Shown: positions 23,017 through 33,815, numbered from the stretch's first letter. The stretch: DNA of 64,000 bases from Chamaelirium japonicum (GCA_947650365.1 OX393549.1:36265335-36329334); one strand, 5' to 3'. Numbers and translations are program-made. The notes: a model not told the origin generated them from the sequence alone.

Positions 23017-23796
23017 CGCGGCCGCCGCCTCCTTCGGGCCCCGCAGCCACCGCCGCAGCCCCGCTCGCCCTCGGCCCGACCCGGCCGTCACGCACCCCGT
23101 GCGCCGCCGCCGCCTGCGCGCCACTGCACCGCAGCCCCGCGCGCCGGCCCCGCTGCTGTCGCTGCTGCTTCTACAGGCCGGAGCCGAAGAAGAAGAAGAA
23201 AAAGAAAAAGAAAAAAAAAAAGAAAAAGAGAAAAAAAAAAGAAAAGAAAAAGAAAAAAAAGGAAAAAGAAAAGAAAGGAAAAGAAAAAGAAAAGAAGAAG
23301 AAGAAGAAGAAGAAAGAGGAAGAGAGAGGCGGCGAAGGCGACCCGCACCTCAGCCGCGCTCCTACATCCTCCCCGCCTCGGTCATCGCCACAACGCCGTT
23401 TCGAGCCCGCCTTCGCAACGACCGCAAAATCGCGCACCATCGCCGCCGACGGAAGAGGCGACACCGGGAAGACGGAGCAAGTCTCGTGCAACCCCAGGCA
23501 GCTCACTTCCGACGACGGTCTTCGGAAGCTGGCAGAACCGTAGCGCAGAAGCACAAGGCCGACGAAAGAAGCGACACCGGGAAGACGGAGCAAGTCGCGT
23601 GCAAACCCAGGCAGCTCTCTTCCGACAGCGGTCTCCAGAAGCCGGCAGAACCTTCGCAAAGAAACACAATGACGGATGAAGGGGGTAGGGGTCCATAAAT
23701 AGACTCCCAACCCTGCCCACAAAAGGAATCAAGGACAAGCGCTCTACGATTCTTACGCGTCCAAACCCTACACGCTCTCACCGACGCACTCGTCCT
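23017..23796 (+). other. GC-rich and purine-rich insert replacing the integrase core
   Basis: After IASWP the frame stays open to 23679 but encodes Pro/Arg/Ala-rich then Lys/Glu-rich low-complexity protein with no integrase motif. The DNA is a GC-rich block (23017-23185), an A/G tract (23186-23330) and two direct copies of a ~113-bp unit, with GCGACACCGGGAAGACGG at 23458 and 23571. It may be a replacement from another locus or an old 3' untranslated region joined by deletion. No source was recognised. Confidence 0.75.
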
Positions 23797-23808
23797 TGAG
23801 GGGGCATT
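23797..23808 (+). other. Polypurine tract of the Tat element
   Basis: TGAGGGGGCATT lies directly before the 3' LTR start TGTAGA at 23809. It would prime plus-strand synthesis. Confidence 0.75.
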
Positions 23809-25867
23809 TGTAGATACACGAATTTCGTCGGACCCGAACCCGACTTACGTGTGCCGATGCGGATGCAAACCCGACACGCGGACCCGACTCGCGTGCACCG
23901 ACGCGGATGCAAACCCGACACGCGGACCCGACTTGCGCGCACCGATGCGGACCCGGACCCGACTCGCACCTAGCAAAGAGGAGCGGACCCCATGCGTCAA
24001 GGGGGGCCGGCCCCTACTAGGGTCCGAACCCCATGGGGCCGGCCCCTACTAGGACCCGAGCCACATGGGGCCGGCCCTAGTAGGACCCGAACCCCATGGG
24101 GGGTCGGCCGGCCCTGCAAGGAAAGGGAAGAAAAGGAAAGAAAAGAAAAGAAACAAAAGAAAAAGGAAAGAAAAGAAAGGAAAGAAAAGAAAAGGAAAGA
24201 AAAGAAAAGGAAAGAAAAGAAAGAAAAGGAAGGAAATACCGCCATGCACGGGGGGAGGTTGCGTATGACGTCTGCACACACGCGGATCTGCGCCGATCCC
24301 TCGATCCGACGCACAAGACGAAGCGCCCGATCGCCATCGATTTCGTGTGCGAAATCCAGCCATAATTGCCTCGCCAGAAAAGGAAAACAAATAAACGTTA
24401 TTCCCCTCATCAATGGATGAATAAATCCAGGGTAATTATGAGAGAGATACAAAAGGGATTTAAAATTAAAAAGTTCCCATATCTCTCTCCCCACCCCTTT
24501 GCCTATAAATAGAGGGGGTGGGGGAAGGAAAAAATGGTCGGAAAATTGAAGACGAAACGCCGGAGCTCTGCAGAAGAGGAGACGCTTCTTCATCGACCCA
24601 AGGCTTCACGAGGCACAGTCAAGCCTGTCCCGAGGGATCGGCTTACTAAAAGTCCTCATCAACGTGAAGACCCTTGCACACGAAGATCAACCCTTCGACT
24701 CCGTGCACGAAGAAGAAAGCTCGGAGAAGAAGAACCCTTCGACTCCGAAGACGCCAGAAGCAAAGGCCGGAGAAGAAGAGGAGCGGCACTACCCCGTCGT
24801 CTCCAACAAGCTTCGACTCCGATCAAGCCCAAAAGCCCGGAGAAGAAGAGGAGCGGCACTACCCCGTCGTCTCCAACAAATCCTCGATCCCGATCAAGCC
24901 CCAAAGCCCGGAGGAGAGAAGCGAAGCGTCATCACCCCGTCGTCTTCGACAAACGCCTGCCCTATCCACGAAGAAGAAAGCCTGGAGCAGATCGTCTGAA
25001 GCGTCGCTACCCCGTCGTCTTCATCAACAAAAGCCAACGCCAAAACCATCGCACAGAGATCGGTGCTACCCCCACTATCTTCGAAAGCATTCTTCGACTC
25101 CGATCACGCCAAAGAAGCCCGGAGAAGAAGAGAAGTCCAGTCGACACGCAAATCGTCGAAGCACCGAAGAAGTAGCCCACGTCGTTCGAAGAAGAAGATC
25201 GAGTTGACGCTGAAGCTAAGCCAACGCAAGAAGCCAAAGCAAAGCCCCAGTAAAGCCCGCGCCAAAGCAAGGCAAGTGCCAAAGCCAAGTGACTACGCCG
25301 GCCACGAGCAAAAGCACCGCACGTTCTAGCCGATACGACGCAAAGTCCGGAAGAACGAAAGCATCGCAAGTCTCTCCCAGCTACGTCCAAGTGCAAGCGC
25401 TGAAGCAAAGCAAAAGCCAGAGCCACGCCGGAGCCAAGCCAAAGCCAGAAGGCCAAAGCCAAAGCCAACGCCAAAAGCTCGATCGACGCCGCGAACCAAC
25501 GATCAAGGACACCGAGGTCAAGCAAGGAACGAGGAAGACGTGAAGACCGAGGAACGAAGCCGAAAACCCCCTAGCCGAGAAAGCGCGAAGCACGGAAGGG
25601 ACAAAGCAACGGTGGACATTCCTTAGCCTCTCCAAAACCCTCTCCCTGTAAAAACCCCTGTCCTGGGCAACTCCTTCAGAGCTCTCGCACGAACACCACG
25701 TGGAGACGCGGATCAAAGGGATCCCCCAGAAGATCTTTCCCACAATCCCCTGATCAAAACTCGCCGCAACCCGGACTCGCTACACCCGAGCAACCCGGGT
25801 CCCGGCCACACTTGTAATCTCGTGTGATTCGCAATAAAGACGACCCGCGCTTTTTTCCGCGTCCACA
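23809..25867 (+). repeat. 3' LTR of the Tat element
   Basis: 2059 bp, collinear with the 5' LTR over its whole length, including the tandem repeats, purine tract (24116-24235), TATA box (24504-24511) and GAAGA-rich block. It ends GTCCACA, followed by the AACTC duplication. Confidence 0.95.
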
Positions 25868-25979
25868 AACTCGTTGCGTGAATATTGAAACCATGCGGAG
25901 AAAGTGGAGCTTTCCTCTGATTCCTTTGAGCGTTGGCATGCCCAGTTTAGCAGGTCGATTGGCAGGTCGCGTGTGAGAT

Positions 25980-26660
25980 GCGCGACTGGTTGCGAGTGAA
26001 GGGTGCGACCATGAGCAAAGTGAGCGATCGTGAGCGAGCGTAGAGTGCGATCGCAAGATAAGTGTGCGGCTGTGAGTGAAGTGCACGGTCACGAGCGAAG
26101 TGCGCAACTGTGAGCGATGTACGCGGTCGTGAGCGAAGCGTGCGGTCGAGGGCGAAGTGCGCGGTCGTAAGGGAAGCACACGGTCGTGAGCGAATTGCAT
26201 GGCCGTTGAAGTGAGCGGTCACGAGCGAGCATGGCACGCAGTCGCAAGTGAAATGCGCAACCGTGAGCGAATTGCGTGGTCGCGAGCAAACTGCGCGGCC
26301 GAGGGCGAAGCGTTCGGTCGTGAACGAAGCGTGCGGTCACGAGCGAAGTGCATGGCCGTGAGCAAAGTGCGCAGCCTTGAGCGACGTGCGCGGTCACGAG
26401 CATGCATGGCGCGTGTTCGCGAGCAAAGTGCACAGCCATGAGCAAAGTGTGCGACTACGAGCGAAGTGCGTGGTCGTGAGAAAAGTGCGCAATCGGGAGC
26501 GATGTGCGCGGTCAAAGCGAGCATGGCATGCGGTCGCAAGCGAAGTGCGCGGCCGTGAGCGAAGTGCGCCTTCGCGAGTGAAGTGTGCGGTCGTGACCGA
26601 AGTGCGCGGCCGGGGGCGAAGCACGCGGTCGTGAGCGTAGCACGCAGTTGCGAGCAAAGT
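25980..26660 (-). repeat. 21-bp minisatellite in the left LTR of the Gag-only element
   Basis: More than 25 degenerate units of the type GTGAGCGAAGTGCGCGGTCGC. Because 21 is a multiple of 3, several frames on both strands are open across it. Those peptides (repeats like TSLTTAHFARDRALRSRP) are not evidence of genes. Confidence 0.9.
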
Positions 26661-26929
26661 GCGCGGTCTCTGGATCCCCTCCTTCTATGTTTGTCAAGGT
26701 ACACACAATACCCTAAGGAGAAATGAGTAGTCGCACAGTTATGTGGTTGGATTTACTACCGAAGTAGGTTGGAGAACTGAAGAGGGCCGACCAATTGTAG
26801 AGTTGGTGAAGCCCGAGCGGTATCGGGGTGAAGACTGACCGATCGAAGTCGACCGCTTGCTCATTTTTTGACCCCCCCACGTGCACAGTCCTAACTGGCT
26901 AGTCCCTTTAAAATATTATGGTACACACA

Positions 26930-28340
26930 ATACCCCCTTCTGGTAGGTCGATAGCTTCTTCAATATGCATTCCGATTGGCCGGGACTGGATTGTGTCTTG
27001 TATTACGAAAGGACTCCAGTTATCCATCTTCAAAATTTTATTCCGTAGTTTGCTAATTGTCTGAGTTGATCGGTCAACCTTTGCAACTTCCTTTCTTTCC
27101 TTGCAATTGCCCAATCTGTCCATTCTAAGAACTGGACCATTTTTCTCTTGCCCGTGCAATACTTTAACTGACCAGCCATTCACGCCATCGAGTCTTGTGA
27201 GCCGATCACTCATTAGTGCTCGAGCATTTTTAGGAGCCGGTCAAATTCCTTGCTGAGTCTTTCAACTAGTTAGTCTTCAGTGCGTGTTTCACCTTCCAGG
27301 TACTTTTCTCCGATTGGTCATACTCCTTATTGAGTCTGTCGATTGGTTGGTCTTTCCTGCTAGGACTTTACTATTACCGAGGGCTAGAACTCATTTTGGA
27401 GTGTTATATACCCAGTCGCCTTTGAAAACTCATCCCCAGCCCCACAAGTGGGGCACGTGGCTCTCGGAAGAGACTTTTGCTTGACCCAACTTGTGGGGGG
27501 CCAGAGGCCTTTTTGTTTCACTTTTCACGCATTATCACTGACAAGTCATACTCCTTGTTGAGTCTTTCGACCAGTCAATCTTTACTGCGGATTGGACTTG
27601 AGTGTTTCACCTTTCACGCATCTTCACTAACCGATCGTACTCCTTATCGAGTCTTTCGACCAATCAATCTTTACTGTGGATTGGACTTGAGTGTTTTGCC
27701 TTTCACGCATCTTCACTAACTGATCGTACTCCTTGTCGAGTCTTTCGACCAGTCAGTCTTTACTACGAATTGGTCTTTACTCAATAATGAGTGTTTCACC
27801 TTGGGCATTTTCATCGTCCAGTCATACTCTCTTTTAAGTCTTTAGACCAGTTGGTCTTTACCGTCCCTTGGTATTTGCTCCCGCCGAATAATAGAACCCA
27901 CTTTAGGGTGTTATTCACCTGGACTTTTCACATGTCGGTCATACTCCCTCTTGAGTCTGTTGACCAGTTGGCATTTAAGATTTACCCACACTCTTCGAGA
28001 GGTGAAAGTACTGACCGATCATAATCAACATTGAGTCTTTTGACCGGTCGGGCTTTCACCCAACCGACTCTTTAACTTCAGTCGGCCAGGCCTTCTTGGG
28101 GGAGGTTTTGGCTTGACCCAACTCATGGGAGGTCAAGGGCTCCCGGAGGAGGCTTTTAGCTTGAGGGTGGACGATTTTGCTTGAGGTCGGTCTTCCCGAT
28201 CCTTTGCCACCCCCACTCATATCACTAGGGGTCTTGTTCGTAGGAGATCTTGGATAATAAAATTTTGCATGGAGCCTTTATTGATAAAATGGGAATTTGA
28301 AACCTTCCATTAAAGGCATGAAACCATTACATTCTTAGGC
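26930..28340 (-). repeat. 3' internal region of the Gag-only element with ~88-bp tandem repeats
   Basis: On the minus strand this lies between Gag and the 3' LTR. From about 27515 to 27780 three units of ~88 bp are clear (CACGCATCTTCACTAACC..GATCGTACTCC, GAGTCTTTCGACC). More diverged copies extend from about 27250 to 28070. No protease, RT or integrase frame is present. A purine tract AAGGGGGTAT abuts the LTR at 26930. Confidence 0.75.
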
Positions 28341-28349
28341 ACGAGAGAT

Positions 28350-29330
28350 TACAAGTAGTGATGATCAGTTAGTAGAGGGGGTGCCTTCCTGCACCTCATC
28401 AACAGGCTCGTGGGTCGTGCGTCGAGGATGGTTGATGAACTAGTCAAGATAGCCTGCTTCAATGAGGTCCTCAATGTGATTATGCAATTCCTGGCACTGT
28501 AGTGTTGTATGCCCATGCTCCATATGGTTGCCACAGTAACGAGACAGGTCTCACAGGCTCCTCTCTACTGGACTTATCGGTCGTGCCCTATGAAAGTACT
28601 GCTCTACCTTGATGATCTTGAAGATTTCATCAATTGGCATATTTAGTACCGTGAAGTCCCGATTACATTGAGTGTTGGGTGCTCTAACACGATCACCCCG
28701 CTTTTGGTGCTTTACATCGTGCTGCATCAACTCGCCCAACTGTTTCTCTATATTCTTTGCAGCTATTAGTTGATTGAAGGTGGGTTGCTGGTCTTCAGTG
28801 TCTTTAGTCTTTCGCTTTCGTTCGGCATCTTCGATCTTGATGTACTTCTCCACCCTTCGAAATAGTTCGTCGATCATTTCGGGTGGTCGCTTGATGAGTG
28901 AGGCGCTAATTGATTGGTTAGGCTGTACCGAATTCTTGAAGGCTGCTACAACCATGAGGTCTTGTCCATCAGCATCTACCAAACTCAGGTATTCAGTCCT
29001 GAACCAATGATAGAGTTGCTTCAGTGACTCTTTGTAGGTCATGCTCATCTCGAAGAGAGATTCCAGGGTCTTCAGCTCCCGTCGGTTGTAAAGATAATGG
29101 TCAATGAACCACGTACTTAGCTCTCCGAAGGAGGAGATCGATGATGGTCTGAGCTTGTGGAACTACTCGAGCGGTGTCCCAGACAAGATGTTGGCGATGG
29201 TTCAACAAAGTATATGATCTTCTTTATGAGAGACCAGAGCATCTCGAAAGGCGAGGACGTGCTCCACGAGATCTTTAGTCCCCTCAAACTTCGGTAGGCG
29301 GGGTGGATTCCAGCCTCGCGGGAATGCTTC
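28350..29330 (-). pseudogene. Gag of the Gag-only LTR element
   Basis: The minus-strand frame holds PPRLPKFEGTKDLVEHV, AFRDALVSHKEDHILC and FGELSTWFIDHYLYNRRE, a typical gypsy Gag capsid domain. An open stretch follows (29048-28551) with YKESLKQLYHWFRTEYLSLV and PPEMIDELFRRVEKYIKIED. Further down is a zinc-knuckle-like YCGNHMEHGHTTLQCQELHNHIEDLIEAGYL, listed here as separate motifs (YCGNHMEHGHTTLQC; EDLIEAGYL). Stops include TGA and TAG in the capsid part (one at the W of 'LEWF'). Nothing downstream encodes pol. Confidence 0.85.
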
Positions 29331-30459
29331 ATTGAGGATTTTTTCGATGAGTGGCGATCGAGTGGCTCCTCGATAGAAACTTCTTCTAATCGGTCTGGAG
29401 CTCGCTCTTCCATGCGGCCTCGAGGCCCTTCTTCCTTACCTCCTAGGCGTTCCAAGGCAGGTCGCCGAACACACTCTTGTATGCTTCCTCTGTCGGCGGT
29501 GTGAGTCGGCTGCCGACTGGCCGGTGTTACGCGAGAGTATTGACTCTCACTCGGTAGACGATAGTGTCCATCTTCTCGCGTTAGACGGTGAGGTTCAGCA
29601 AAACTTATCCTTGAGTGGTGCTTGGACGCGGGTGGCTGTCAGGAGTGCTCCCCGAGTCGGGATCAGACATCCAAGCGTGCAGATGCCGCCTGGGCTCCTT
29701 TGTTTCACTCGGCCTGATCCGAGCTACTTGATCCTCATCCACTGGGATTCACGGTTTGGATCTCCGCTGACCAATTTGCTCTGATGCCACTTTGAGGATT
29801 CGATGGTTGCTATACCAGCATTGGTCAGGCAATTTGCGCAAGAAGGCTCTGTTCAATTTGTGCCAGCATGATCGAGTTTATTGGGACTCCAGCTGGGACA
29901 GCTCGAACGAGGTCGCACAACTCTCTGTAGTTACACTGCATCGTCTGGAGCTGCAGAGTGAGGGTTTACTAGACAACATCATGGTAGCTAAGAAAGCCTC
30001 TGATAGGCCTCCTCCTTGAGCAGCCACAATTACCGTTGAGGCTTGACTTGACTCCCCAACCCCCAATGTAGGGTTTGCTGGCATGGTGGTGCGCTCCGAG
30101 TTGGGGATGTGTTGAGCAGGGAGTCCGACATTGCCAACTTCACCAGGCACAGCCGTATGGATAGGAGTTGTAAGGTCGAACGAGTGTGGTATGGTCCACC
30201 TGCTATTACTCATCAACCGTGTGATTGTGGTGATGAATACTGATCGAGATTACTGGTCGGTCGACACCGATGGGTCGATTGATTGGTAGACTCCGGGAGA
30301 TTGCAGGTCGGTCGTCACCTACGGGTCATCTATTATTAAACTCCGGGAGGTTACAGGTTGATCGCCCATAATGGGATGGAACGACTAACCGATCGACACC
30401 CACAGGTCGATGGTCAGGGATTATGGTAGGAAGTCTCAAAGACTGATCCCATAGACGGC
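29331..30459 (-). other. Leader of the Gag-only element
   Basis: About 1.1 kb between primer site and Gag capsid. It includes GTGGCATCAGAGC on the minus strand at about 29780, a primer-site-like string, and a short repeat GGTCGACACC...GGGAG (30255-30420). No convincing independent gene. Confidence 0.5.
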
Positions 30460-30477
30460 TCCAAGATTGTGGTGGGT
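30460..30477 (-). other. Primer binding site of the Gag-only element
   Basis: Minus strand reads ATCTTGGAGCCGTCTATG just after the LTR end. It resembles the 'TTGGCGCCGTCTGTGGG' string common after LTRs of plant gypsy elements. Confidence 0.6.
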
Positions 30478-30925
30478 TTTTCTGGGATTGAGTGGTTCGG
30501 TTGGTAAGCATAATCTAAAAAACCAAGAAACGAAGTGGACCGGGTTTACATGGAAAAACCCTTTCTCAACGTCGAAGGGGAAAAAACCACGGGGTGGGGC
30601 GAGAATGCACTAATAAGGTAAACATGTTACAATATCTCACCCTAAACCACTTACACCCGGAAATGACCGACCTCCCAAATGTCGACCTCTCAAGTTTCTC
30701 TATCAAAGCACCGAAAACTTCAGAAAGAGTTGGGCAACAATTCCCTTCCAGAATTCGGATCCTTTTCTCTGGGGGGTATGTCCCAATTTATAGTGCTGCT
30801 AGGTGACATCTGTTGCCCTCCGTGTGGTGCGGTATTGATGGCGTGCTCCCACGATCTGTGTAACTGTATTCGTCGGGGCGACATATCATCTGGCAAGCGC
30901 TCAGTAGTCACGACAAGGGGTGTTA

Positions 30926-31250
30926 TGTAACATCTGCCCCAAACACACAAGATACTATCCGCTTTGCTTGTGCCCACACGAGAACTTCACAGGGTGGTCA
31001 CCCATCCTAGTACTACTCTCGCCCGAGCACGCTTAACTACGGGGTTCTTACGAATTTCGTAGTGACGCACAGTTTTAAAACGCGTCTTCTATATTTGAGA
31101 GGGAAAATTATATAAGTAGTTCAGGATGTCCTTCTCTCCAAACGATGTGGGGCTAACTCGTGGCCTTGTACACCTCACCTCATCTCATTCATCTTGGCAT
31201 CTCAGTCTCAAGAGTTTTGGCTCTTAGCCTATTGGATCTTGGTCGTCAAA
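30926..31250 (-). repeat. Cassandra LTR 1
   Basis: 325 bp, TGTAACATC...GTCGTCAAA on the plus strand. Its terminal dinucleotide on the outer 5' side has changed from the CACA seen in LTRs 2 and 3. The 5S block is intact. Confidence 0.85.
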
Positions 31251-31331
31251 TTCCACCCCCCCTTAGGGCTACACGTCCTCGTCTAGGGTTAGACCCCCCT
31301 ATTGCGAGGAGAACCTGCTCTGATACCATTT

Positions 31332-31655
31332 TGTAACATCCGCCCCAAACACACAAGATACTGTTTGTTTTGCCTGTGCCCGCACGAGAACTTCCCAAGG
31401 TGGTCACCCATCCTAGTACTACTCTCGCCCGAGCATGCTTAACTACAGAGTTCTTACGAATTTCGTAGCGGCGCACGGTTTTAAAACGCGTCTTCTATGT
31501 TTGAGAGGGGAAATTATATAAATAGTTTAGGATCTTCTTCTTTCCAGGCGATATGGGGCTAACTCGTGGCCTTGTACACCTCACCTCACCTCATCCATCT
31601 TGGCATTCCAATCTCAGGAGTCTTGGCTCTTGGCTATTGGATCTTGGTCGTCACA
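31332..31655 (-). repeat. Cassandra LTR 2
   Basis: 324 bp, TGTAACATC...GTCGTCACA. Primer site GCTCTGATACCA (minus-strand sense) at 31317-31328 belongs to the internal segment on its left. Confidence 0.85.
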
Positions 31656-31735
31656 ATCCACACCCCTTAAGGCTATATGTCCTCGTATAGGGTTAGACCC
31701 CCCCATCCCGAGGAGAACCAACTCTGATACCATTT

Positions 31736-32060
31736 TGTAACATCCGCCCAAACACACAAGATTTTGTCCGCTTTGCCCTTCCCCGCACGAGAACTTCCCA
31801 GGGAGGTCACCCATCCTAGTACTGCTCTCGTCCGAGCATGCTTAACTACGGAGTTCTTACGAAATCTGTAGCAGCACATGGTTTTAAAATACGTCTTCTA
31901 TGTTTGGGAGGGGATATATAAGTAGCTCATGATCTCCTTCTCTCCAGGCGATGTGGAGCTAACTCATGGCCTTGTACACCTCACCTCACCTCACATCATC
32001 CATCTTGGCATTCCAGCCTCAGGAGTCTTGGCTCTTGGCTATTGGCTCTTGGTCGTCACA
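31736..32060 (-). repeat. Cassandra LTR 3
   Basis: 325 bp. The internal segment 32061-32140 on its right ends at a primer-site motif and then meets an LTR in the opposite orientation. Confidence 0.85.
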
Positions 32061-32142
32061 ATCCATCCCCCTTTGGGCTACACGTCCTCGTATAGGGTTA
32101 GACCCCCCCATCCCGAGGAGAACCAACTCTGATACCATTTTC

Positions 32143-32464
32143 TGACGACCAAGATCCAATAGCCAAAAGCCAAGACTCCTGAGGTTGGGATACCAAGATG
32201 GATGAGGTGAGGTAAGGTGTACAAGGCCACAAGTTAGCCCCACATCGCTTGGAGAGAATGAGATCCTGAGCTACTTATATAATTTCCCCTCCTAAACATA
32301 GAAGACACATTTTAAAACCATGCACCATTACGGATTTCGTAAGAACTCCGTAGTTAAGCGTGCTCGGGGGAGAGCAGTACTAGGATGGGTGACCACCCTG
32401 GGAAGTTCTCGTACGAGCACGGGCAAAGCGAACAAAATCTTGTGTGTTTGGGACCGATGTTACA
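32143..32464 (+). repeat. Cassandra LTR 4 (inverted relative to LTRs 1-3)
   Basis: Starts TGACGACCAAGATCC, lacking the first two bases of the normal TGTGACGACC, and ends GATGTTACA. A primer-site variant TGGTATCAGTAC follows at 32468. A run of about 15 G interrupts the internal segment near 32497. Confidence 0.85.
32344..32404 (+). promoter_or_regulatory. 5S rRNA-like Pol III internal promoter in a Cassandra LTR
   Basis: Contains AACTCCGTAGTTAAGCGTGC and AGTACTAGGATGGGTGACC, matching the box A to box C interval of plant 5S rRNA genes. Equivalent blocks occur in all six Cassandra LTRs here. Flanking 5S sequence diverges, so these are not 5S genes. Pol III activity is possible but unproven. Confidence 0.8.
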
Positions 32465-32551
32465 AAATGGTATCAGTACCGGTTCTCCTCACAATGGGGG
32501 GGGGGGGGGTCTAACCCTATATGAAGACGTGTAGCCCTAAGGGGGGTGGAT

Positions 32552-32839
32552 TGTGACGACCAAGATCCAATAGATGGATGAGGTGAGGTGAGGTGTTCTA
32601 GGCCATGAGTTAGCCCCACATCGCCTGGAGAGAAGAAGATCCTGCCCTACTTATATAATTTTCCCTCCCAAACATAGAAGAATTATTTTAAAACTGTGCG
32701 CCGCTACGAATTTCGTAAGAACTCCGTAGTTAAGTGTGCTCGGGCGAGAGCAGTACTAGGATGGGTGACCACCCTAGGAAGTTCCGTGCGGGCACGGGCA
32801 AAGTGGACAAAATCTTATGTGTTAGGGGAGGATGTTACA
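32552..32839 (+). repeat. Cassandra LTR 5, internally deleted
   Basis: 288 bp, TGTGACGACC...GATGTTACA. It lacks about 40 bp after CCAATAG that LTR 4 has. A GGGGGGTGGA purine tract precedes it. Confidence 0.85.
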
Positions 32840-33079
32840 TGTTACTTGCCATACTGGTCGGTCGGGAATCTCGGGGCGTGGGCTGTCTTTCCGTAACCGT
32901 CGCCCAACCGAGATTCTCAAAGATAATTACTGCACGGCCTGTACACGAGTTCTCCGTGTGAACTTGTCGCATGAATATCTGAACCATGCGGACAAAGCGA
33001 AGCTTCCCTCTGATTTCTTTGACCGTTGGCATGCCCAGTTTAGCAGGTCGACTGGCCGGTCGCGTGTGAGACACACCAC

Positions 33080-33555
33080 TGGTCGAGAGTGAAGTGTGCG
33101 GCTGTGAGCGAAGTACGTGGTCGCGAGCGAGCATGGCGTGCGGTCGCAAGCGAAGTATGTGGCTGTGAGTAAAGTGCGCGATCACGAGCGAAGTCCGCGA
33201 CCATGAGCGAAGTGCGTGGTTTCGAGCGAAGTACGTGGTCATGGGTAAAGTGCGCGGTCGTGAGCGAAACGCACAGCCATGAGCAAAGTGCGCGGTCGTG
33301 ATCGAGCGTGGCGCGTGGTCTCAAGTGAAGTGCGCGGTCGCGAGCGAAGTGCGCGGCCGAGGGCAAAGTGCGCGGTCATGAGCAAAGCACGCAATCTCGA
33401 GCGAAGTGTGCAGTCTCTAACGAAGTGCGTGGCCATGAGTGAAGTGTGCGGTCACGAGCAAGCGTGGCGCACGGTCACAAACGAACTGCGCAATCGTGAG
33501 CGAAGTGTGCGGTCACAAGCAAGCGTGGCGTGCGGTCGTGAGCGAAGTGCGCGGT
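33080..33555 (-). repeat. 21-bp minisatellite in the right LTR of the Gag-only element
   Basis: About 20 degenerate GTGAGCGAAGTGCGCGGTC units, homologous to 25980-26660 but with a different copy number. Confidence 0.9.
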
Positions 33556-33815
33556 CTCTGGATCCCCTCCTTCTTTGTTTGTCAAGGTACACACAATACC
33601 CCAAGGAGAAATGAGTAGTCGCAGAGTTATGTGGTTGGATTTACTACCGAAGTAGGTTGGAGAACTGAAGATGGCCGACCAATTATAGAGTTGGTAAAGC
33701 CCGACCGGTATCGGGGTGAAGACCGACCGGTCGAAGTCGGTCGCCTGCTCATTCTTTAGCCTCCACGTGCATAGTTCTGATTGGATGGTCCCATGAAAAT
33801 ATTATGCTATATACA

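Larger units (their letters stand above)
13745..25867 (+). mobile_element. Tat-lineage Ty3/gypsy LTR retrotransposon (12.1 kb)
   Basis: LTRs at 13745-15792 and 23809-25867 both run TGTAGA...GTCCACA. A perfect 5-bp duplication AACTC lies at 13740-13744 and 25868-25872. Coding order is Gag, protease, RT, RNase H, a second RNase H, then the integrase zinc finger. An extra RNase H domain after the usual one is the mark of the Tat lineage. In the first ~180 bp of the two LTRs I count about 8 differences, mostly transitions, so the insertion is not very recent. All nonsense codons and the missing integrase core are described separately. Confidence 0.95.
13167..26929 (-). repeat. 3' LTR of the Gag-only element, split by the Tat element
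   Basis: LTR sequence is 13167-13744 plus 25868-26929, counting the AACTC duplication once, about 1.64 kb in all. It matches 30478-30925 plus 32845-33815. It contains a conserved non-repetitive 5' part, a 21-bp minisatellite (25980-26660) and a shared terminal part near 26670-26929. Confidence 0.8.
30926..32839. mobile_element. Cassandra array: five 5S-bearing LTRs with an internal inversion
   Basis: Three minus-oriented LTRs (30926-31250, 31332-31655, 31736-32060) are followed by two plus-oriented LTRs (32143-32464, 32552-32839). LTRs are separated by ~80-bp internal segments holding primer site and purine tract. The whole array is flanked by one 5-bp duplication TGTTA (30921-30925 and 32840-32844). 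The unsplit homologous LTR at 13628 shows the empty site. Cassandra is a non-autonomous TRIM family whose LTR contains 5S rRNA promoter sequence. Confidence 0.9.
13167..33815 (-). mobile_element. Gag-only (TR-GAG-type) Ty3/gypsy-like LTR element, nested host of two insertions
   Basis: Two long LTRs share start sequence (TGTGG..., 13167 and 30478) and end sequence (...TACACACA at 26929 and ...TATATACA at 33815). The element is flanked by the 5-bp duplication TAAAC (13162-13166 and 33816-33820). The primer site at 30460-30477 and the coding strand put it on the minus strand. The internal part (26930-30477, 3.5 kb) has a Gag pseudogene and no pol, so it was non-autonomous. Both LTRs were later split, one by a Tat element and one by a Cassandra array. 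Confidence 0.85.
30478..33815 (-). repeat. 5' LTR of the Gag-only element, split by the Cassandra array
   Basis: LTR sequence is 30478-30925 plus 32845-33815 (about 1.42 kb). It carries the same 21-bp minisatellite at 33080-33555, in fewer units than the other LTR. The first ~90 bases (TCTGGGATTG.. GGTTCGG..) and the AGCAGGTCGA...GTCGCGTGTGAG junction are closely shared with the left LTR. Confidence 0.85.

Noticed and set aside
15865-23679. Programmed stop-codon read-through in the Tat polyprotein
   Set aside because: Five stops of three different types at conserved coding positions, one shown by a repeat copy to be a recent CAA to TAA change, fit mutation better.
25980-26660. CRISPR-like array
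   Set aside because: The units are contiguous and degenerate with no spacers, and the context is a plant LTR.
26089-26704. Multiple overlapping ORFs with repeated 7-residue motifs
   Set aside because: A 21-bp minisatellite keeps several frames open on both strands. No domain and no codon bias.
30970-32404. Tandem 5S rRNA genes
   Set aside because: Only the internal promoter part matches 5S. Each block lies in an LTR with TG...CA ends, primer sites and purine tracts, so these are Cassandra elements.
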